In this document: in pieces, positions 17,678 to 26,128 of the stretch
Layout: the number at the start of each line of letters is the position of its first letter
Position numbering within the stretch: position 1 is the first letter of the stretch
Assembly (NCBI RefSeq): GCF_014490745.1
Contig: NZ_LZEU01000001.1
Location: forward strand, 1,821,001-1,885,000
From: Pseudomonas alcaligenes
GTDB taxonomy: Bacteria; Pseudomonadota; Gammaproteobacteria; Pseudomonadales; Pseudomonadaceae
Reading direction: 5' to 3'
Length of the DNA: 64,000 bases
The notes under the pieces: generated by a model
The model's input: the letters and a program-made list of their open reading frames with translations, nothing else
Databases searched by the model: none
Told to the model about the DNA's origin: nothing
Program-made: the position numbers and the translations under genes

Positions 17678-18355
17678 TCAGAGGTGCTCGATGGTCAGGG
17701 TGGAGAAGCTCACGGAGCCGGCTTCGGTGGTATCGCCGACATTGTCCTGCACGTAGGCGCCGGCCTTGAAGTACATGTTCTGCGTGGCCCAGGCGCTGTC
17801 CAGCTTGCCCGTCCACTTGTAGGTGCTGCTGGTGGAGGTCTTCACCGCAATGGCCAGGGTGCCGCTGGGCGTCAGGCGAATGCTGTAGGTGAAGTTCTGG
17901 CCCAGGGCCACGCCGGTGAAGATGGTGGTGCTGACGGTGTCGGCGCCGGGCGTGAGGCGGTAGATGGCGACGATGTTGCCGGTCTTGGTGTCGCTCTTGT
18001 ACTGGTAGGAGAGCTTGAGGGGCGGGTCGTCGCCTTCGACGTTGTGAATCTGGCCGATGACGATCTTGCCGGTGGACGGTACTTGGGTGACCTTCAGGGT
18101 GGCCTTCAGGTAGTTGTCGGCCGCGCTGTACTTCCAGTTGCGCTCGTCGCCATTGGCATAGGTCTCGCGCAGTTCGCTGCGCGGGTACTTGGCATTGGGC
18201 GTGGTGGTGCCATTGACCGGAGCCCAGAAGAAGATGGCGCCGTTGATGTTCTGGAAGTAATCGTCCTGGTAGCCGCCGGCGAGTTGCGGGGTTTCGATGG
18301 TGGTGGCTGGCTGGCCGACGGGGATGGTGAGGTTCCAGGTGTTGAGATCGATCAT
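17678..18355 (-). CDS. Polysaccharide lyase family 7 (alginate lyase)
   Basis: A 225-residue single-domain PL7 enzyme, expected to cleave alginate by beta-elimination. All three PL7 signatures are present: PRSELRE at residues 58-64, QIH at 102-104 and YFKAGAYVQ at 195-203; the QIH histidine and a YFKAGxYxQ tyrosine are the catalytic pair in this family. The N-terminus starts directly with the fold (MIDLNTWNLTIPV) and no signal peptide is seen, unlike typical secreted alginate lyases; cytosolic action or export by another route is possible. Weak hairpins at 17581-17598 and 17631-17660 lie downstream. It is flanked by long noncoding stretches and by 12-bp inverted repeats (17509-17520 and 18552-18563), which may hint at later insertion. 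Confidence 0.93.
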   Translation of the reverse strand: MIDLNTWNLTIPVGQPATTIETPQLAGGYQDDYFQNINGAIFFWAPVNGTTTPNAKYPRSELRETYANGDERNWKYSAADNYLKATLKVTQVPSTGKIVIGQIHNVEGDDPPLKLSYQYKSDTKTGNIVAIYRLTPGADTVSTTIFTGVALGQNFTYSIRLTPSGTLAIAVKTSTSSTYKWTGKLDSAWATQNMYFKAGAYVQDNVGDTTEAGSVSFSTLTIEHL

Positions 18356-18829
18356 GAGGCAAAGGCTCCGAAAAGAGGCGGTGGATCATTCGGAGCGCAG
18401 ATCGAATCCGGATCTGTAACTGCCCGGCCTGCTTGCCGGTAACTCGCACACTGAATGAAGCGACTGGATGCCAGTTGTTGTGCCTGTTTTATGGCGTCAG
18501 CAAGTTGGCATGGGCGCTTTATACGGATTGCCGGGGGCGAGGTTAAGTGCCGTTTGTCGCACTTGTGGCGCCATTAAATTGGCGCACTTCGGAACGGAGA
18601 TTCCTATTCCTCTATTGGGTGCTTGAGTCGCAAGGATTTTTTGCCACGCACCTGTCCGCTTGGTTAGGGCTGCGCTGGCACAGGCGACCTAGAGCGGATC
18701 GTGCAGTTTTGTGATGGCCGCCACAGTAGGCCGGTCGGCAAGAAACAGGCGCCGGAAGGCGCCTGGGAAGCAGGGAGAGGCTGGGCTATTGCGGACTGCG
18801 ATAAGGCAGTCCGCTTCCATCGCCCGGGG
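18356..18829. other. Noncoding region between alginate lyase and quiP
   Basis: About 470 bases without a convincing gene, relatively AT-rich in its middle. It should hold the alginate lyase promoter on the minus strand. Structures seen: a GCGCCA/TGGCGC inverted repeat around a TTAAAT centre (18568-18585), a 12-bp segment GTTTGTCGCACT (18552-18563) that recurs inverted on the other side of the lyase gene at 17509-17520, and two strong hairpins at 18747-18766 and 18791-18814 belonging to the quiP end. No motif could be assigned to a named regulator. Confidence 0.5.
18747..18814 (-). terminator. Two hairpins after quiP
   Basis: Reading on the minus strand after the quiP stop, GCGGACTGC and GCAGTCCGC form a perfect 9-bp stem with a 6-base loop (18791-18814), then CAGGCGCC/GGCGCCTG form an 8-bp stem with a 4-base loop (18747-18766) followed by TTTCTT. 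The second fits an intrinsic terminator. Confidence 0.7.
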
Positions 18830-21364
18830 CTATTTTCCGGGCATCAGTAGCAGGCGTTTGCTGCCATAGACCTTGTCGATGTTGCGCGACTGGAAGGGGA
18901 AGCTCATGTAGCCGCCCTTGAGCCAAGCCTCGATGCCGTCGGCATAGTGCGGGCTGGCCGGATTGCCGGACTGGCCGGAGCTGTTGACGCCGATCAGTGG
19001 CTCTTCGCGGCCGAAGTCGACGACGATGCGCATGGCCGGGATCAGCCAGGTGTCGAAGTCGTTGCCCCAGTGATAGGCGGAAACGTTCAGCGTGCTGTGG
19101 TCGCCGCCGGCGGGATAGGGGCCGCGATTCAGGTAGCCGGCAACGCTCTCGATGCTGCTGCGTTGGCTGGCGCTCAGGTAGGGCGCCATATGGCTGGCAT
19201 CGCTAACCCAGTTGTAGCTGTGCAGCTTGCCCCACTGCCAGGCGCTGCGGTTGCTACCCAGCTTGCTCTCGAGGAAGGTCACCGCGGCTGCCAGGCTACG
19301 GGCGAGGATGGCCGGCTTGTCTTCCTTCTGCGCGGTCTTGAGGTCATCCCAGAACGGGCTGTCGTCGCGGCCGAGCAGGTGGTCGGCCTGGGCCGAATAG
19401 GAGTTGTCGGCAGTGTTGACCAAGGCTTGCCAGGCCGGGCTGTCCTGGCCGAGTTCGTCGGCGAAGGTCTGTTTGGCGCTTTCCTGGAGGAAGGCACTGT
19501 ACAGCGCAGCATCCGCCGAGCTGGCACTCAGGCGGCCGTCGAAGGCCATCAGTCGGTCGTAGGCTTCGCGGGCCTTGGCCCGCTCACCGGCAGGCAGGGC
19601 GTCGATGGCCTGCTTCAGTGGTGCGGCCATACCCGGTGCCTCGAACATCGCCTGCAACTTGCCGGCGAAGGGCGTGGTCTGGTCGTACTGCATGGCGATC
19701 ATGCTCTGTTGATCCTGCTTGCCGGCGCCGGCCAGCTGAGCGATGCGCTCGGCCCGCTCCGGATAGAACCACGAGTTGGACAGCTGCATGCCGTAGCCGC
19801 GCGGCACCGTGCGGTTGTTGGCGGTGCCCAGCCAGCCCTGCTGCGGATCCTGGTCGTAGGGGTGGAGCATGGAGTCGGCGTAGCCGTCCCAGTCGTAGGC
19901 GCCGTCCCAGCCCGGCGAAGGCACCAGGCCGAGACCGGCCTTGCGGTTGGGGAAGCGCCCGGTGACCTGCCAGCCGATGTGCTGGGCGTCGGCGAACACC
20001 AGGTTGAGGGCCATGGCGCGCACCTCGCGGGTGGCCTCGAAGGCCTGTTCCACCGATTGCGCGCGGGACAGGTCGAAGAAGGCGTCCAGCGAGGTGTCGG
20101 CCTCGAGCTGCGGGGTGCACAGCGCCAGGCCATAGCCGCTGGCGAACGATAGCGGCTGCAGCGGCATCTTGCGCTCGCCCAGGGCGCTGTTGAGCAGCGG
20201 GCCGTGGCGGGTCTCGAAGACGCTTTCGCGGATCGGCCGCTGGCCCTTGATGAAGAAGGTTTCCTGACGCTCGATGGCCGGCAGCCATTTGCCGTCGGCC
20301 TGGTAATAGAGGCGGCTGCCTTCGCGCTTGACCTTCTCCAGGAACAGATCCTGGTTGTCGCCCATGACCATGGTCATGCCCCAGGCCAGCTTGCCGTTGT
20401 AGCCGGCGACTATGCCCGGCACGCCGGCGATGGAGACGCCGGCGGCCTGGAATTTCGGCGAGCGGATCTGCACGAAGTTCCACGCCGAGGGCATCGACAG
20501 CGGCAGGTGGGTGTCGTTGGCCAGCAGGCTCTTGCCGCTCTTGCTGCGCTGCGGGGCGATGGCCCAGTTGTTGGAAGCGGCGACGCCGAGCATGTTCAGT
20601 GCGGCGACCTGGCCGGCAGCCTGGTCGACCGCGGCCAGGCCGGGGATCTTGCCGGCAAGGCTCAGGCCGCGCAGCTTCTCGGCTTCCTCGAACGGCAGCG
20701 GCTCGTCCGGATAGGTCGGCAGCAGCCAGGCCAGCTTGTCGCTGCCGACCTTGCCGGCCAGTACCAGCGAAGCGATCTCCTCCTGCAGGTTGACCGACAG
20801 GCCGAAGTTGAGCAGGCAGAACACCAGCACCGAGTCTTCCGGCTTCCAGTAGGGCGGCCGGTAGCCGGACTCGGCCAGATCCATCGGCAGCTTGTCCTGG
20901 TAGCGGAACAGGTAGGCGTTGACGCCGCGGGCATAGACCTCGAAGAACTTCTTCATGCGCGGCGAGGCGTTCTTGTACAGCACCTCGGCGCTGCGCTTGA
21001 GGTTGACCGTGCGCATGAAGCGGTCGATTTCCAGTACCCCGGGGCCGCTCATCTCCGCCAGGCGACCTTCGGCCAGCAGGCGCATGCCGACCATCTGGCT
21101 GAGGCGGTCGCTGGCGTGCACGTAGCCCAGGGCGAACAGCGCGTCGTGGAAGGTGGTGGTCTCGATCAGCGGCATGCCCAGCGGGTTGCGTCGTACCACC
21201 ACACTCTGCGCCAGGCCCTGCACGCGGACGATGCCCTGATCCGGCGGTACGCTGGCGGCATAGCGGCTATTGAGGAACGACTGGCAGCCGCCGAGCAGCA
21301 GGGTGCTGCACAGGGTGGTAGCGGCGGCGACGAATGCGGAACGGTTGAGCAGGCGCGAACCCAT
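18830..21364 (-). CDS. quiP: Acyl-homoserine lactone acylase QuiP (penicillin-acylase family)
   Basis: An 844-residue Ntn-hydrolase precursor that closely resembles P. aeruginosa QuiP along its length (for example [31 protein letters not shown]). QuiP removes the acyl chain of long-chain AHLs, quenching quorum sensing. The chain is cut before the nucleophile serine, here S264 in [10 protein letters not shown], giving alpha and beta subunits. The N-terminus has an export signal that also contains a lipobox-like LLGGC (C27), so membrane anchoring is possible. ATG 21364 is preceded by AGGAG; an open frame continues upstream but is proline-rich noise. A GC hairpin (21449-21470) separates it from the SEC-C gene upstream. 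Confidence 0.92.
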   Translation of the reverse strand: MGSRLLNRSAFVAAATTLCSTLLLGGCQSFLNSRYAASVPPDQGIVRVQGLAQSVVVRRNPLGMPLIETTTFHDALFALGYVHASDRLSQMVGMRLLAEGRLAEMSGPGVLEIDRFMRTVNLKRSAEVLYKNASPRMKKFFEVYARGVNAYLFRYQDKLPMDLAESGYRPPYWKPEDSVLVFCLLNFGLSVNLQEEIASLVLAGKVGSDKLAWLLPTYPDEPLPFEEAEKLRGLSLAGKIPGLAAVDQAAGQVAALNMLGVAASNNWAIAPQRSKSGKSLLANDTHLPLSMPSAWNFVQIRSPKFQAAGVSIAGVPGIVAGYNGKLAWGMTMVMGDNQDLFLEKVKREGSRLYYQADGKWLPAIERQETFFIKGQRPIRESVFETRHGPLLNSALGERKMPLQPLSFASGYGLALCTPQLEADTSLDAFFDLSRAQSVEQAFEATREVRAMALNLVFADAQHIGWQVTGRFPNRKAGLGLVPSPGWDGAYDWDGYADSMLHPYDQDPQQGWLGTANNRTVPRGYGMQLSNSWFYPERAERIAQLAGAGKQDQQSMIAMQYDQTTPFAGKLQAMFEAPGMAAPLKQAIDALPAGERAKAREAYDRLMAFDGRLSASSADAALYSAFLQESAKQTFADELGQDSPAWQALVNTADNSYSAQADHLLGRDDSPFWDDLKTAQKEDKPAILARSLAAAVTFLESKLGSNRSAWQWGKLHSYNWVSDASHMAPYLSASQRSSIESVAGYLNRGPYPAGGDHSTLNVSAYHWGNDFDTWLIPAMRIVVDFGREEPLIGVNSSGQSGNPASPHYADGIEAWLKGGYMSFPFQSRNIDKVYGSKRLLLMPGK

Positions 21365-21482
21365 GAACTGGCTCCTGGCGCAGGGAGTCGGAGAATGGGC
21401 GAATTGTAGAGGGCACAGGTGGGGCGGTGGTAGGGGCCAGGCGGCCGGGGCAGGGCGCGGAGGCCCTGCCGGGGTGTTCAGA

Positions 21483-21683
21483 TCAGGCGCCGTGGCACTT
21501 CTTGAACTTTTTCTGGCTGCCACAGGGGCAGGGATCATTGCGCCCGACTTCCTTCAGCGGGTTGCGCACCGGCTCCTGGTGGTGGTTGCAGTGCGGGCCG
21601 TGCACATGGCCGTCATCATGGTGGTGATCGTGGTCATGATCATGGTTGCAGTCCGGGCCGTGGACGTGGGCTTGCTGGGTCAT
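21483..21683 (-). CDS. Small His-rich SEC-C motif protein
   Basis: A 66-residue protein made of two metal-binding parts. Residues 7-35 are very rich in His and Asp (alternating HD pairs) with two GP(D/H)CNH units; residues 44-66 are a complete SEC-C zinc motif, [21 protein letters not shown] is the zinc-binding tail of SecA and is found in many small proteins. The combination suggests zinc or nickel handling, but no activity is known to me. Its ATG overlaps the stop of the LEA2 lipoprotein gene upstream, so both are probably translated together. Confidence 0.85.
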   Translation of the reverse strand: MTQQAHVHGPDCNHDHDHDHHHDDGHVHGPHCNHHQEPVRNPLKEVGRNDPCPCGSQKKFKKCHGA

Positions 21684-22162
21684 GGGGAATCCTCCGGGAT
21701 GTAATTGCCGGGGATTATCTCGCCATTACGCGTCAGGTGCACGCTGCGACCGAACAACAGGCCGGTTTTCACTTCGCCGCGCAGGCTGTAGCGGATCGGC
21801 TGCTCGGGGTTGTCCAGGGCTTCGACTATGTCTTTCAGGTGGCGCCAGAGGTTGGTGCGTACCGGTACCGAGAACTCCTGGTGGCCGCGGGCGGGCACGT
21901 CGAACCAGTCGCTGGAGGCACCGCTGGCCAGGGGCACGCCGTTGAGCTGCACGGCGTAGTCGAGGCCGCGCACCGGGAAGTCCTGGCCATTGGGGTTGTC
22001 GATGCGAAAGCGCAGGATGAACTGTTGCTCCAGCAGCTTGGCCTTGACCACGTCGACCTTGAGCAGGCGCACCTGCGGATCCTCGAAGTCGTCGCTGAAC
22101 CAGCTGCTGCAGCCGCCCAGGGCGGTGCATAAAGCGAGTATCAGGCCGATCGATCTGAACAT
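21680..22162 (-). CDS. LEA type 2 family lipoprotein
   Basis: A 160-residue lipoprotein: signal peptide with lipobox LGGC (cysteine near residue 18), then a single LEA_2 (water stress and hypersensitive response) beta-sandwich domain, recognised by the block [20 protein letters not shown] followed by NGVPLASG. Proteins of this type sit in the periplasm or on the outer membrane; their role in bacteria is poorly defined. ATG 22162 is the natural signal-peptide start. It heads a two- or three-gene minus-strand unit (LEA2, SEC-C, perhaps quiP) and is transcribed away from the gene at 22275, so the 112-base gap holds divergent promoters. Confidence 0.85.
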   Translation of the reverse strand: MFRSIGLILALCTALGGCSSWFSDDFEDPQVRLLKVDVVKAKLLEQQFILRFRIDNPNGQDFPVRGLDYAVQLNGVPLASGASSDWFDVPARGHQEFSVPVRTNLWRHLKDIVEALDNPEQPIRYSLRGEVKTGLLFGRSVHLTRNGEIIPGNYIPEDSP

Positions 22163-22274
22163 GCGCGCCTCCCGTGCTTGGCCCCAGTTTAACAAGCACG
22201 GGTCGGCCTGCCATGGGCTGTTCTGGGAAAAAAACTGCGCCATACTGGGGGCCGAATTGGACAGGAGTGTGACC

Positions 22275-22844
22275 ATGAGCCTCTACGAGATTGCCTTTGC
22301 CGGGCAACTGGTGCCAGGCGCCCAGCCGGAGCTGGTGCGGGAGAACCTGGCGCGGCTGTTCCAGGCCGACGAGCAACGCATTGCCCTGCTGTTCTCCGGG
22401 CGGCGCATCGTGATCAAGAGCAACCTGGATGCAGTCGGCGCGGAAAAGTACCGCGCCACCCTGGAGCGCGCGGGGGCGGTGGCCATCGTCCAGTCCCTGG
22501 CGGTGGAAGAGGTCGAGCTGGCGCCGCCGCCGGCCGCACCGGCGCCGGCACCACAGCCGCAGGTTGCCGCTGCAGCCGCGCCAGTGGCGGCTGTTGCCAG
22601 CGCCGCGCCTGGCGCCCGGGTGGTACCGCGCGACGAATACATGGCGGCCTTCGCCGATGTCGAGGCACCGGACTTCGGCATCGCCCCGGTAGGCGCCGAT
22701 CTGCAGGATGCCCGCCCCGATGCGCAGGCGCCGCAGGTTGACCTGAGTCAGTTCAGCCTGGCCCCGGTGGGCAGCGACATGGGCCAGGCCAAGGGCACGC
22801 CGGCCGCACCGCCGCCGGATACGTCCCATCTCAAGCTGCAGTAA
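22275..22844 (+). CDS. Hypothetical protein with Ala/Pro-rich linker
   Basis: A 189-residue soluble protein. The first 80 residues look like a compact alpha/beta domain that includes RENLARLFQADEQRIALLFSGRRIVIKSNL; then comes an Ala/Pro-rich linker (about 85-125) and a tail with two repeats of the type DFGIAPVGADL and QFSLAPVGSDM. The repeated APVG(A/S)D unit may be a short binding motif. ATG 22275 has AGGAG eight bases upstream. A clear terminator follows. I recognise no named family; similar proteins are common hypothetical proteins in Pseudomonas as far as I recall. Confidence 0.75.
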   Translation: MSLYEIAFAGQLVPGAQPELVRENLARLFQADEQRIALLFSGRRIVIKSNLDAVGAEKYRATLERAGAVAIVQSLAVEEVELAPPPAAPAPAPQPQVAAAAAPVAAVASAAPGARVVPRDEYMAAFADVEAPDFGIAPVGADLQDARPDAQAPQVDLSQFSLAPVGSDMGQAKGTPAAPPPDTSHLKLQ

Positions 22845-22846
22845 GA

Positions 22847-22876
22847 ACAAGGCCCTCATTCGAGGGCCTTGTCATT
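22847..22876. terminator. Terminator between convergent genes
   Basis: ACAAGGCCCTC pairs with GAGGGCCTTGT around an ATTC loop, followed by CATTT on the + strand. It lies between the stop of the 22275 gene and the stop of the ychJ-like gene (22877, minus strand) and probably serves the + strand gene mainly. Confidence 0.8.
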
Positions 22877-23344
22877 TCACAGGTAAGGGGCGCAGCACTT
22901 CTTGAATTTCTGCCCACTGCCACAGGGGCAGGGATCGTTGCGCCCGGCTTTGAGCGCAATGGTCGGGTCGATGAAGTACCAGCGCCCGGCGTGCTGGACG
23001 AACGCCGAGCGTTCGCGGTGGCTGTGTTCGCCACTACCGTCGTGCCAACGCGCGGTAAAGGTGACGAAGGCGTGCTCGGGCTGGCCGCCGATCAGCTCGG
23101 CACTTTCCACCTCCAGCCCCAGCCAGGTGCTGCCGAGGCTCCAGGTGCGGATGGCCTCGCGGTCGAGCCCGGCCTGCTGGGCTGGCAGGGTGGTGGCCAG
23201 CAGGTAGTCGATCTGGCCCAGGGCGTAGGCGCTGTAGCGCGAGCGCATTAGGATTTGCGCGCTGGGCGCCGGAGTGCCGGCGTGGTAATGGCCGCAGCAG
23301 CGCTCCAGGATGTCGCCGCTGCCGCAGGGGCAGGCTTCATTCAT
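22877..23344 (-). CDS. YchJ family protein with two SEC-C zinc motifs
   Basis: A 155-residue YchJ-family protein with a SEC-C motif at each end: [14 protein letters not shown] at residues 5-18 and [16 protein letters not shown] at the C-terminus. The NTF2-like domain between them includes [17 protein letters not shown] and [20 protein letters not shown]. The biochemical role of YchJ is not established. It starts three bases after the stop of the preceding minus-strand gene (23348-23836), so the two form an operon. Another SEC-C protein lies 1.2 kb away, so this neighbourhood is unusually rich in the motif. Confidence 0.9.
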   Translation of the reverse strand: MNEACPCGSGDILERCCGHYHAGTPAPSAQILMRSRYSAYALGQIDYLLATTLPAQQAGLDREAIRTWSLGSTWLGLEVESAELIGGQPEHAFVTFTARWHDGSGEHSHRERSAFVQHAGRWYFIDPTIALKAGRNDPCPCGSGQKFKKCCAPYL

Positions 23345-23347
23345 GGG

Positions 23348-23836
23348 CTACCACCAGTACTTGCCGAAGTTTTCTGGGTTGGCCCAGAACTTGGCGTTGA
23401 GCCAGTCGGGGATCTGCTTGTAGTCGTGCAGGTCGTAGCTGAACAGGTGCAGGCACTGTTCTTCGCGCTGGAAACGCGCATCGATACGCAGGCCGAGGGC
23501 GAAGAAGTCGGCTTCCTGCCAGCCGCAGGCGTTCAGGTCGGCGAGCACGGCCAGGCGGCTGGCGTTGAGGTTGCGGATACCGCCGAGCAGTTCCAGCCCG
23601 GTGCGTTTGGGCAGGTGTTCCAGGCAGTCTACCAGCAGGGCCAGCTCGAAGCGCTGGGCTGCCGTCGCTTTGTCCAAGGGCTCTGCCGGTACCTGATGGA
23701 TATGGCTCGCGGGGTGGGCTTCGGCAAACGCGGCGACGGCCGGAATGTCGCCGGCGCCTACCAGCAGCAGGCTGCCGGGCTGGTAGCGGTCGAGCAGGGC
23801 GGCGATGGCCTGCTGCGGCGTTTGTGGTGCACTCAT
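23348..23836 (-). CDS. Conserved hypothetical protein (possible methyltransferase-like fold)
   Basis: A 162-residue cytosolic protein. LLLVGAGDIPAVAAFAEAHP at about residues 23-42 resembles the nucleotide-binding start of a Rossmann-type methyltransferase, and LALLVDCLEHLPKRTG is like methyltransferase motif IV, but the usual GxGxG is reduced. It may belong to a Pseudomonas-specific DUF family (DUF6231, from memory). The C-terminus is aromatic (NPENFGKYWW). It precedes the ychJ-like gene by three bases. A divergent promoter region of 114 bases separates it from the OmpA lipoprotein gene at 23951. Confidence 0.7.
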   Translation of the reverse strand: MSAPQTPQQAIAALLDRYQPGSLLLVGAGDIPAVAAFAEAHPASHIHQVPAEPLDKATAAQRFELALLVDCLEHLPKRTGLELLGGIRNLNASRLAVLADLNACGWQEADFFALGLRIDARFQREEQCLHLFSYDLHDYKQIPDWLNAKFWANPENFGKYWW

Positions 23837-23950
23837 GGAGGTCTCTTGGCCGGTTATTGAATCTGTTTGGCTCTAGATTGGCGGATTTTAATAGCGCCGT
23901 CTTTAATTCTAAGGCATCGGGATAAACCGATCTTTCGAGGAGAGCAGCAG

Positions 23951-24640
23951 ATGAGTATGGTAAGGACAGCAGTACCTTTGATTCTATGCGGAAGCCTGCT
24001 GGCAGGTTGTGCCACTGGGCCGGAAACCGATTGGCCGCCTTGTGCGTTGATCGGTGGTGTTGCTGGGGCCGGGCTCGGGGCTACCGAAAGCGCGTCCTGG
24101 GCTGCCGGCGGTCTGGGCGTTGGTGCAATCACTGCTGCGGCCTATTGCTGGGTGCACGGCGACCAGGACGGCGACGGCGTGGTCAACAAGCTCGACGATT
24201 GCCGCGACACGCCGAAAGGCACCAAGGTCGACGAGAAGGGCTGCCCGCTGCCGGAGCCGGTTGCAGTGGTCGAGGAAGCGGTAGTGGCCGAGCCGGTACG
24301 GGTCGAGCTGGACGTCAAGTTCGACTTCGACAAGTCCAAGGTCAAGGAAGAAAGCTACGGCGATATCAAAGCCCTGGCCGACTTCATGGCGCAGTACCCG
24401 CAAACCACCACCACGGTTGAAGGCCACACCGACTCCGTGGGCACCGACGCCTACAACCAGAAACTGTCCGAGCGCCGTGCCAACGCCGTGCGTGACGTGC
24501 TGGTCAATCAGTACGGCCTGACTCCGGATCGTGTCAGCGCCGAGGGTTATGGCGAGTCGAAACCGGTTGCCGACAACGCCACCGCCGAAGGCCGTGCCAT
24601 CAACCGTCGCGTTGAGGCTGAGGTCGAAGCGCGTCCGTAA
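23951..24640 (+). CDS. OmpA-family outer-membrane lipoprotein, copy 1
   Basis: A 229-residue lipoprotein: signal peptide with lipobox LLAGC, a glycine-rich segment IGGVAGAGLGATES with a hydrophobic stretch, one calcium-type thrombospondin-3 repeat (DQDGDGVVNKLDDC), an acidic linker, and a C-terminal OmpA peptidoglycan-binding domain with VEGHTDSVGTDAYNQKLSERRA and the arginine-rich end NRRVEAEVEA. It should tether the outer membrane to peptidoglycan. ATG 23951 is preceded by GAGGAGAG. A paralogue follows 107 bases later, so this is a tandem duplication. Confidence 0.92.
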   Translation: MSMVRTAVPLILCGSLLAGCATGPETDWPPCALIGGVAGAGLGATESASWAAGGLGVGAITAAAYCWVHGDQDGDGVVNKLDDCRDTPKGTKVDEKGCPLPEPVAVVEEAVVAEPVRVELDVKFDFDKSKVKEESYGDIKALADFMAQYPQTTTTVEGHTDSVGTDAYNQKLSERRANAVRDVLVNQYGLTPDRVSAEGYGESKPVADNATAEGRAINRRVEAEVEARP

Positions 24641-24701
24641 GCCCCGTGCCCCGTACAAGTCGGCGGCCGCTGGCTTGTACACTTAGGGGGACGGGTCTTT
24701 A

Positions 24702-24738
24702 CTCCTGTGTTACCGGTATTCAACCGGTGACACAGGAG
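24702..24738 (+). promoter_or_regulatory. Long hairpin burying the ribosome site of the second OmpA gene
   Basis: Sixteen bases (24702-24717) pair with 24723-24738 through 15 Watson-Crick pairs and one G-U, leaving a 5-base loop. The distal arm ends in AGGAG (24734-24738), nine bases before the ATG at 24748, so the whole Shine-Dalgarno sequence is inside the stem. In RNA this should hinder ribosome access unless the stem is opened. A sequence-related palindrome lies after the gene (25510-25545), so it may also be a dispersed repeat that landed on the ribosome site. Confidence 0.7.
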
Positions 24739-24747
24739 ATCACCGCC

Positions 24748-25482
24748 ATGAGAACAAGACTCTCAAGGGCTGCAGTACCCCTTCTCTTGGTCAGCAGTGT
24801 TCTTTCTGGTTGCGTCACTACTTCCAGTACGGGAGATGCGCCGCTCAACCAAGGGAACTGGCCTATTTGTACGGCGATTGGTGGCCTGGCCGGAGGCGGT
24901 CTTGGCGCAATCGAAAGTTCAGCCTGGGCAGCTGGAGGTGCGGTGGCCGGTGCGGTCGTCGGTACCCTGGTTTGCTATGCCCAGGATGGCGATCAGGATG
25001 GCGATGGCGTTTTCGACCGTCGCGACCGTTGCCCCGATACCCCGCCCAATACCCCGGTTCGTCACAATGGCTGCCCGTTGCCGGTCTATCCGAGCAATGA
25101 GGAGCCGGCTGCGCCGATTGCCGAAGTGAGCGATGCGGTGCGCGTCGAGCTGGATGTGAAGTTCGACTTCGACAAGTCAGTGGTCAAGGAAGAGAGTCAG
25201 GCCGATATCAAGGCGCTGGCCGACTTCATGGGCCAATACCCGCAGACCACTACAGTGGTTGAGGGTCACACTGACTCCAAGGGTACCGATGCCTACAACC
25301 AGGGTTTGTCTGAACGCCGTGCCAATGCGGTACGTGACGTGCTGGTCAACCAGTATGGCGTGGGCGGTGATCGTGTATCGGCGGTGGGTTATGGCGAGTC
25401 GAGACCGGTGGCCGACAACGGCACCGACGAAGGCCGCGCCGTCAACCGTCGCGTAGAGGCGGCAGTCGAGGCCAAGCCTTAG
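24748..25482 (+). CDS. OmpA-family outer-membrane lipoprotein, copy 2
   Basis: A 244-residue paralogue of the preceding protein with the same order: lipobox LSGC, glycine-rich hydrophobic segment AIGGLAGGGLGAIES, a thrombospondin-3 type repeat DQDGDGVFDRRDRC, a short linker, and the OmpA domain (VEGHTDSKGTDAYNQGLSERRA ... NRRVEAAVEAKP). The two OmpA domains are almost identical, while signal peptides and linkers differ, which points to duplication with conservation or conversion of the domain. ATG 24748 is served by AGGAG that lies in a 16-bp hairpin. Role: envelope integrity by peptidoglycan binding; a distinct job from copy 1 is not visible. Confidence 0.92.
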   Translation: MRTRLSRAAVPLLLVSSVLSGCVTTSSTGDAPLNQGNWPICTAIGGLAGGGLGAIESSAWAAGGAVAGAVVGTLVCYAQDGDQDGDGVFDRRDRCPDTPPNTPVRHNGCPLPVYPSNEEPAAPIAEVSDAVRVELDVKFDFDKSVVKEESQADIKALADFMGQYPQTTTVVEGHTDSKGTDAYNQGLSERRANAVRDVLVNQYGVGGDRVSAVGYGESRPVADNGTDEGRAVNRRVEAAVEAKP

Positions 25483-25509
25483 CTGGCCGACACTGTTGCC
25501 CTGCAGTTC

Positions 25510-25545
25510 ACTCCTGCGTTGTCGGCATGCCGATGACGCAGGAGT
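25510..25545. repeat. Long perfect-like palindrome downstream of OmpA copy 2
   Basis: Bases 25510-25527 pair with 25528-25545 through 18 positions if two G-U pairs are allowed (the innermost GCATGC forms the loop). The arms start ACTCCTGCGTT and end GACGCAGGAGT, closely matching the hairpin before the same gene at 24702-24738, with compensating changes. No T-run follows. It lies between convergent genes and could act as a bidirectional 3'-end structure or be a REP-like repeat. Confidence 0.65.
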
Positions 25546-25575
25546 TCCCAACCTTGTGCAATCGACCCGCAGGCC

Positions 25576-26040
25576 TCAGAACATGGGCCGGGATGCCGCG
25601 ATGGCAACCAGCGCCAGGCCGACCAGCAGGTTGATCCCCACCAGTTTGCGAATGCGCCCCAGTGCTTCTCCACCCGCCGGCCAGTTCTGCGCCGCGACGG
25701 CCTTGCGCAGCTCCGGCAGCAACAGCGCCTGGATGCGCAAGAACAGGGCAAGCATGACGATGTACAGGCCGATCATGATGTGTACGTAGCGCGGCGCCGT
25801 CTCGAAGCCGGCAAAGCGCAGCTGCAGCATGCCCATGCCTGATACCGGCAGGGCCAGCACGGCGATCCATACCCACACAAAGAAGCGCCGGAACACCTCG
25901 GCCCACAGCGTCAGGCGGGCAGGGGCCTCGAGCACGCTCACCGCGGCGGGGCGCAGGATCATCCAGGCGAAGAACATGCCGCCGACCCAGATCAGGGCGG
26001 CCAGGACATGCAGGGCGTAAAGGGCGGCGAAGACAGTCAT
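25576..26040 (-). CDS. CopD-like membrane protein
   Basis: A 154-residue integral membrane protein with four predicted helices. The first helix contains HVLAALIWVGGMFFAWMILRP, and a conserved histidine is seen in YVHIMIGLYIVML; this pattern fits the CopD/YozB-like domain found in copper-resistance and haem-related membrane proteins. Copper transport is only a family-level guess. It is divergent from dinG; 88 bases lie between the two starts, enough for both promoters. Confidence 0.7.
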   Translation of the reverse strand: MTVFAALYALHVLAALIWVGGMFFAWMILRPAAVSVLEAPARLTLWAEVFRRFFVWVWIAVLALPVSGMGMLQLRFAGFETAPRYVHIMIGLYIVMLALFLRIQALLLPELRKAVAAQNWPAGGEALGRIRKLVGINLLVGLALVAIAASRPMF

Positions 26041-26128
26041 CGGCTTGTCGGCTCCGGGACGGTTAAAGATGGCGCGCGAGCATAACCTATCGGTAAACTA
26101 CTGAGAATTTATCCAGTTTTTTGCCCCC

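Noticed and set aside
18947..21409. Two long + strand open frames (about 400 codons each) opposite quiP
   Set aside because: They are antisense shadows caused by GC-rich codons of quiP; no ribosome sites and no recognisable domains, while the minus strand reads as an excellent acylase.
26041..26128. LexA box before dinG
   Set aside because: I looked for CTG-N10-CAG in the 88-base gap and did not find a clear match, so no SOS site is claimed.
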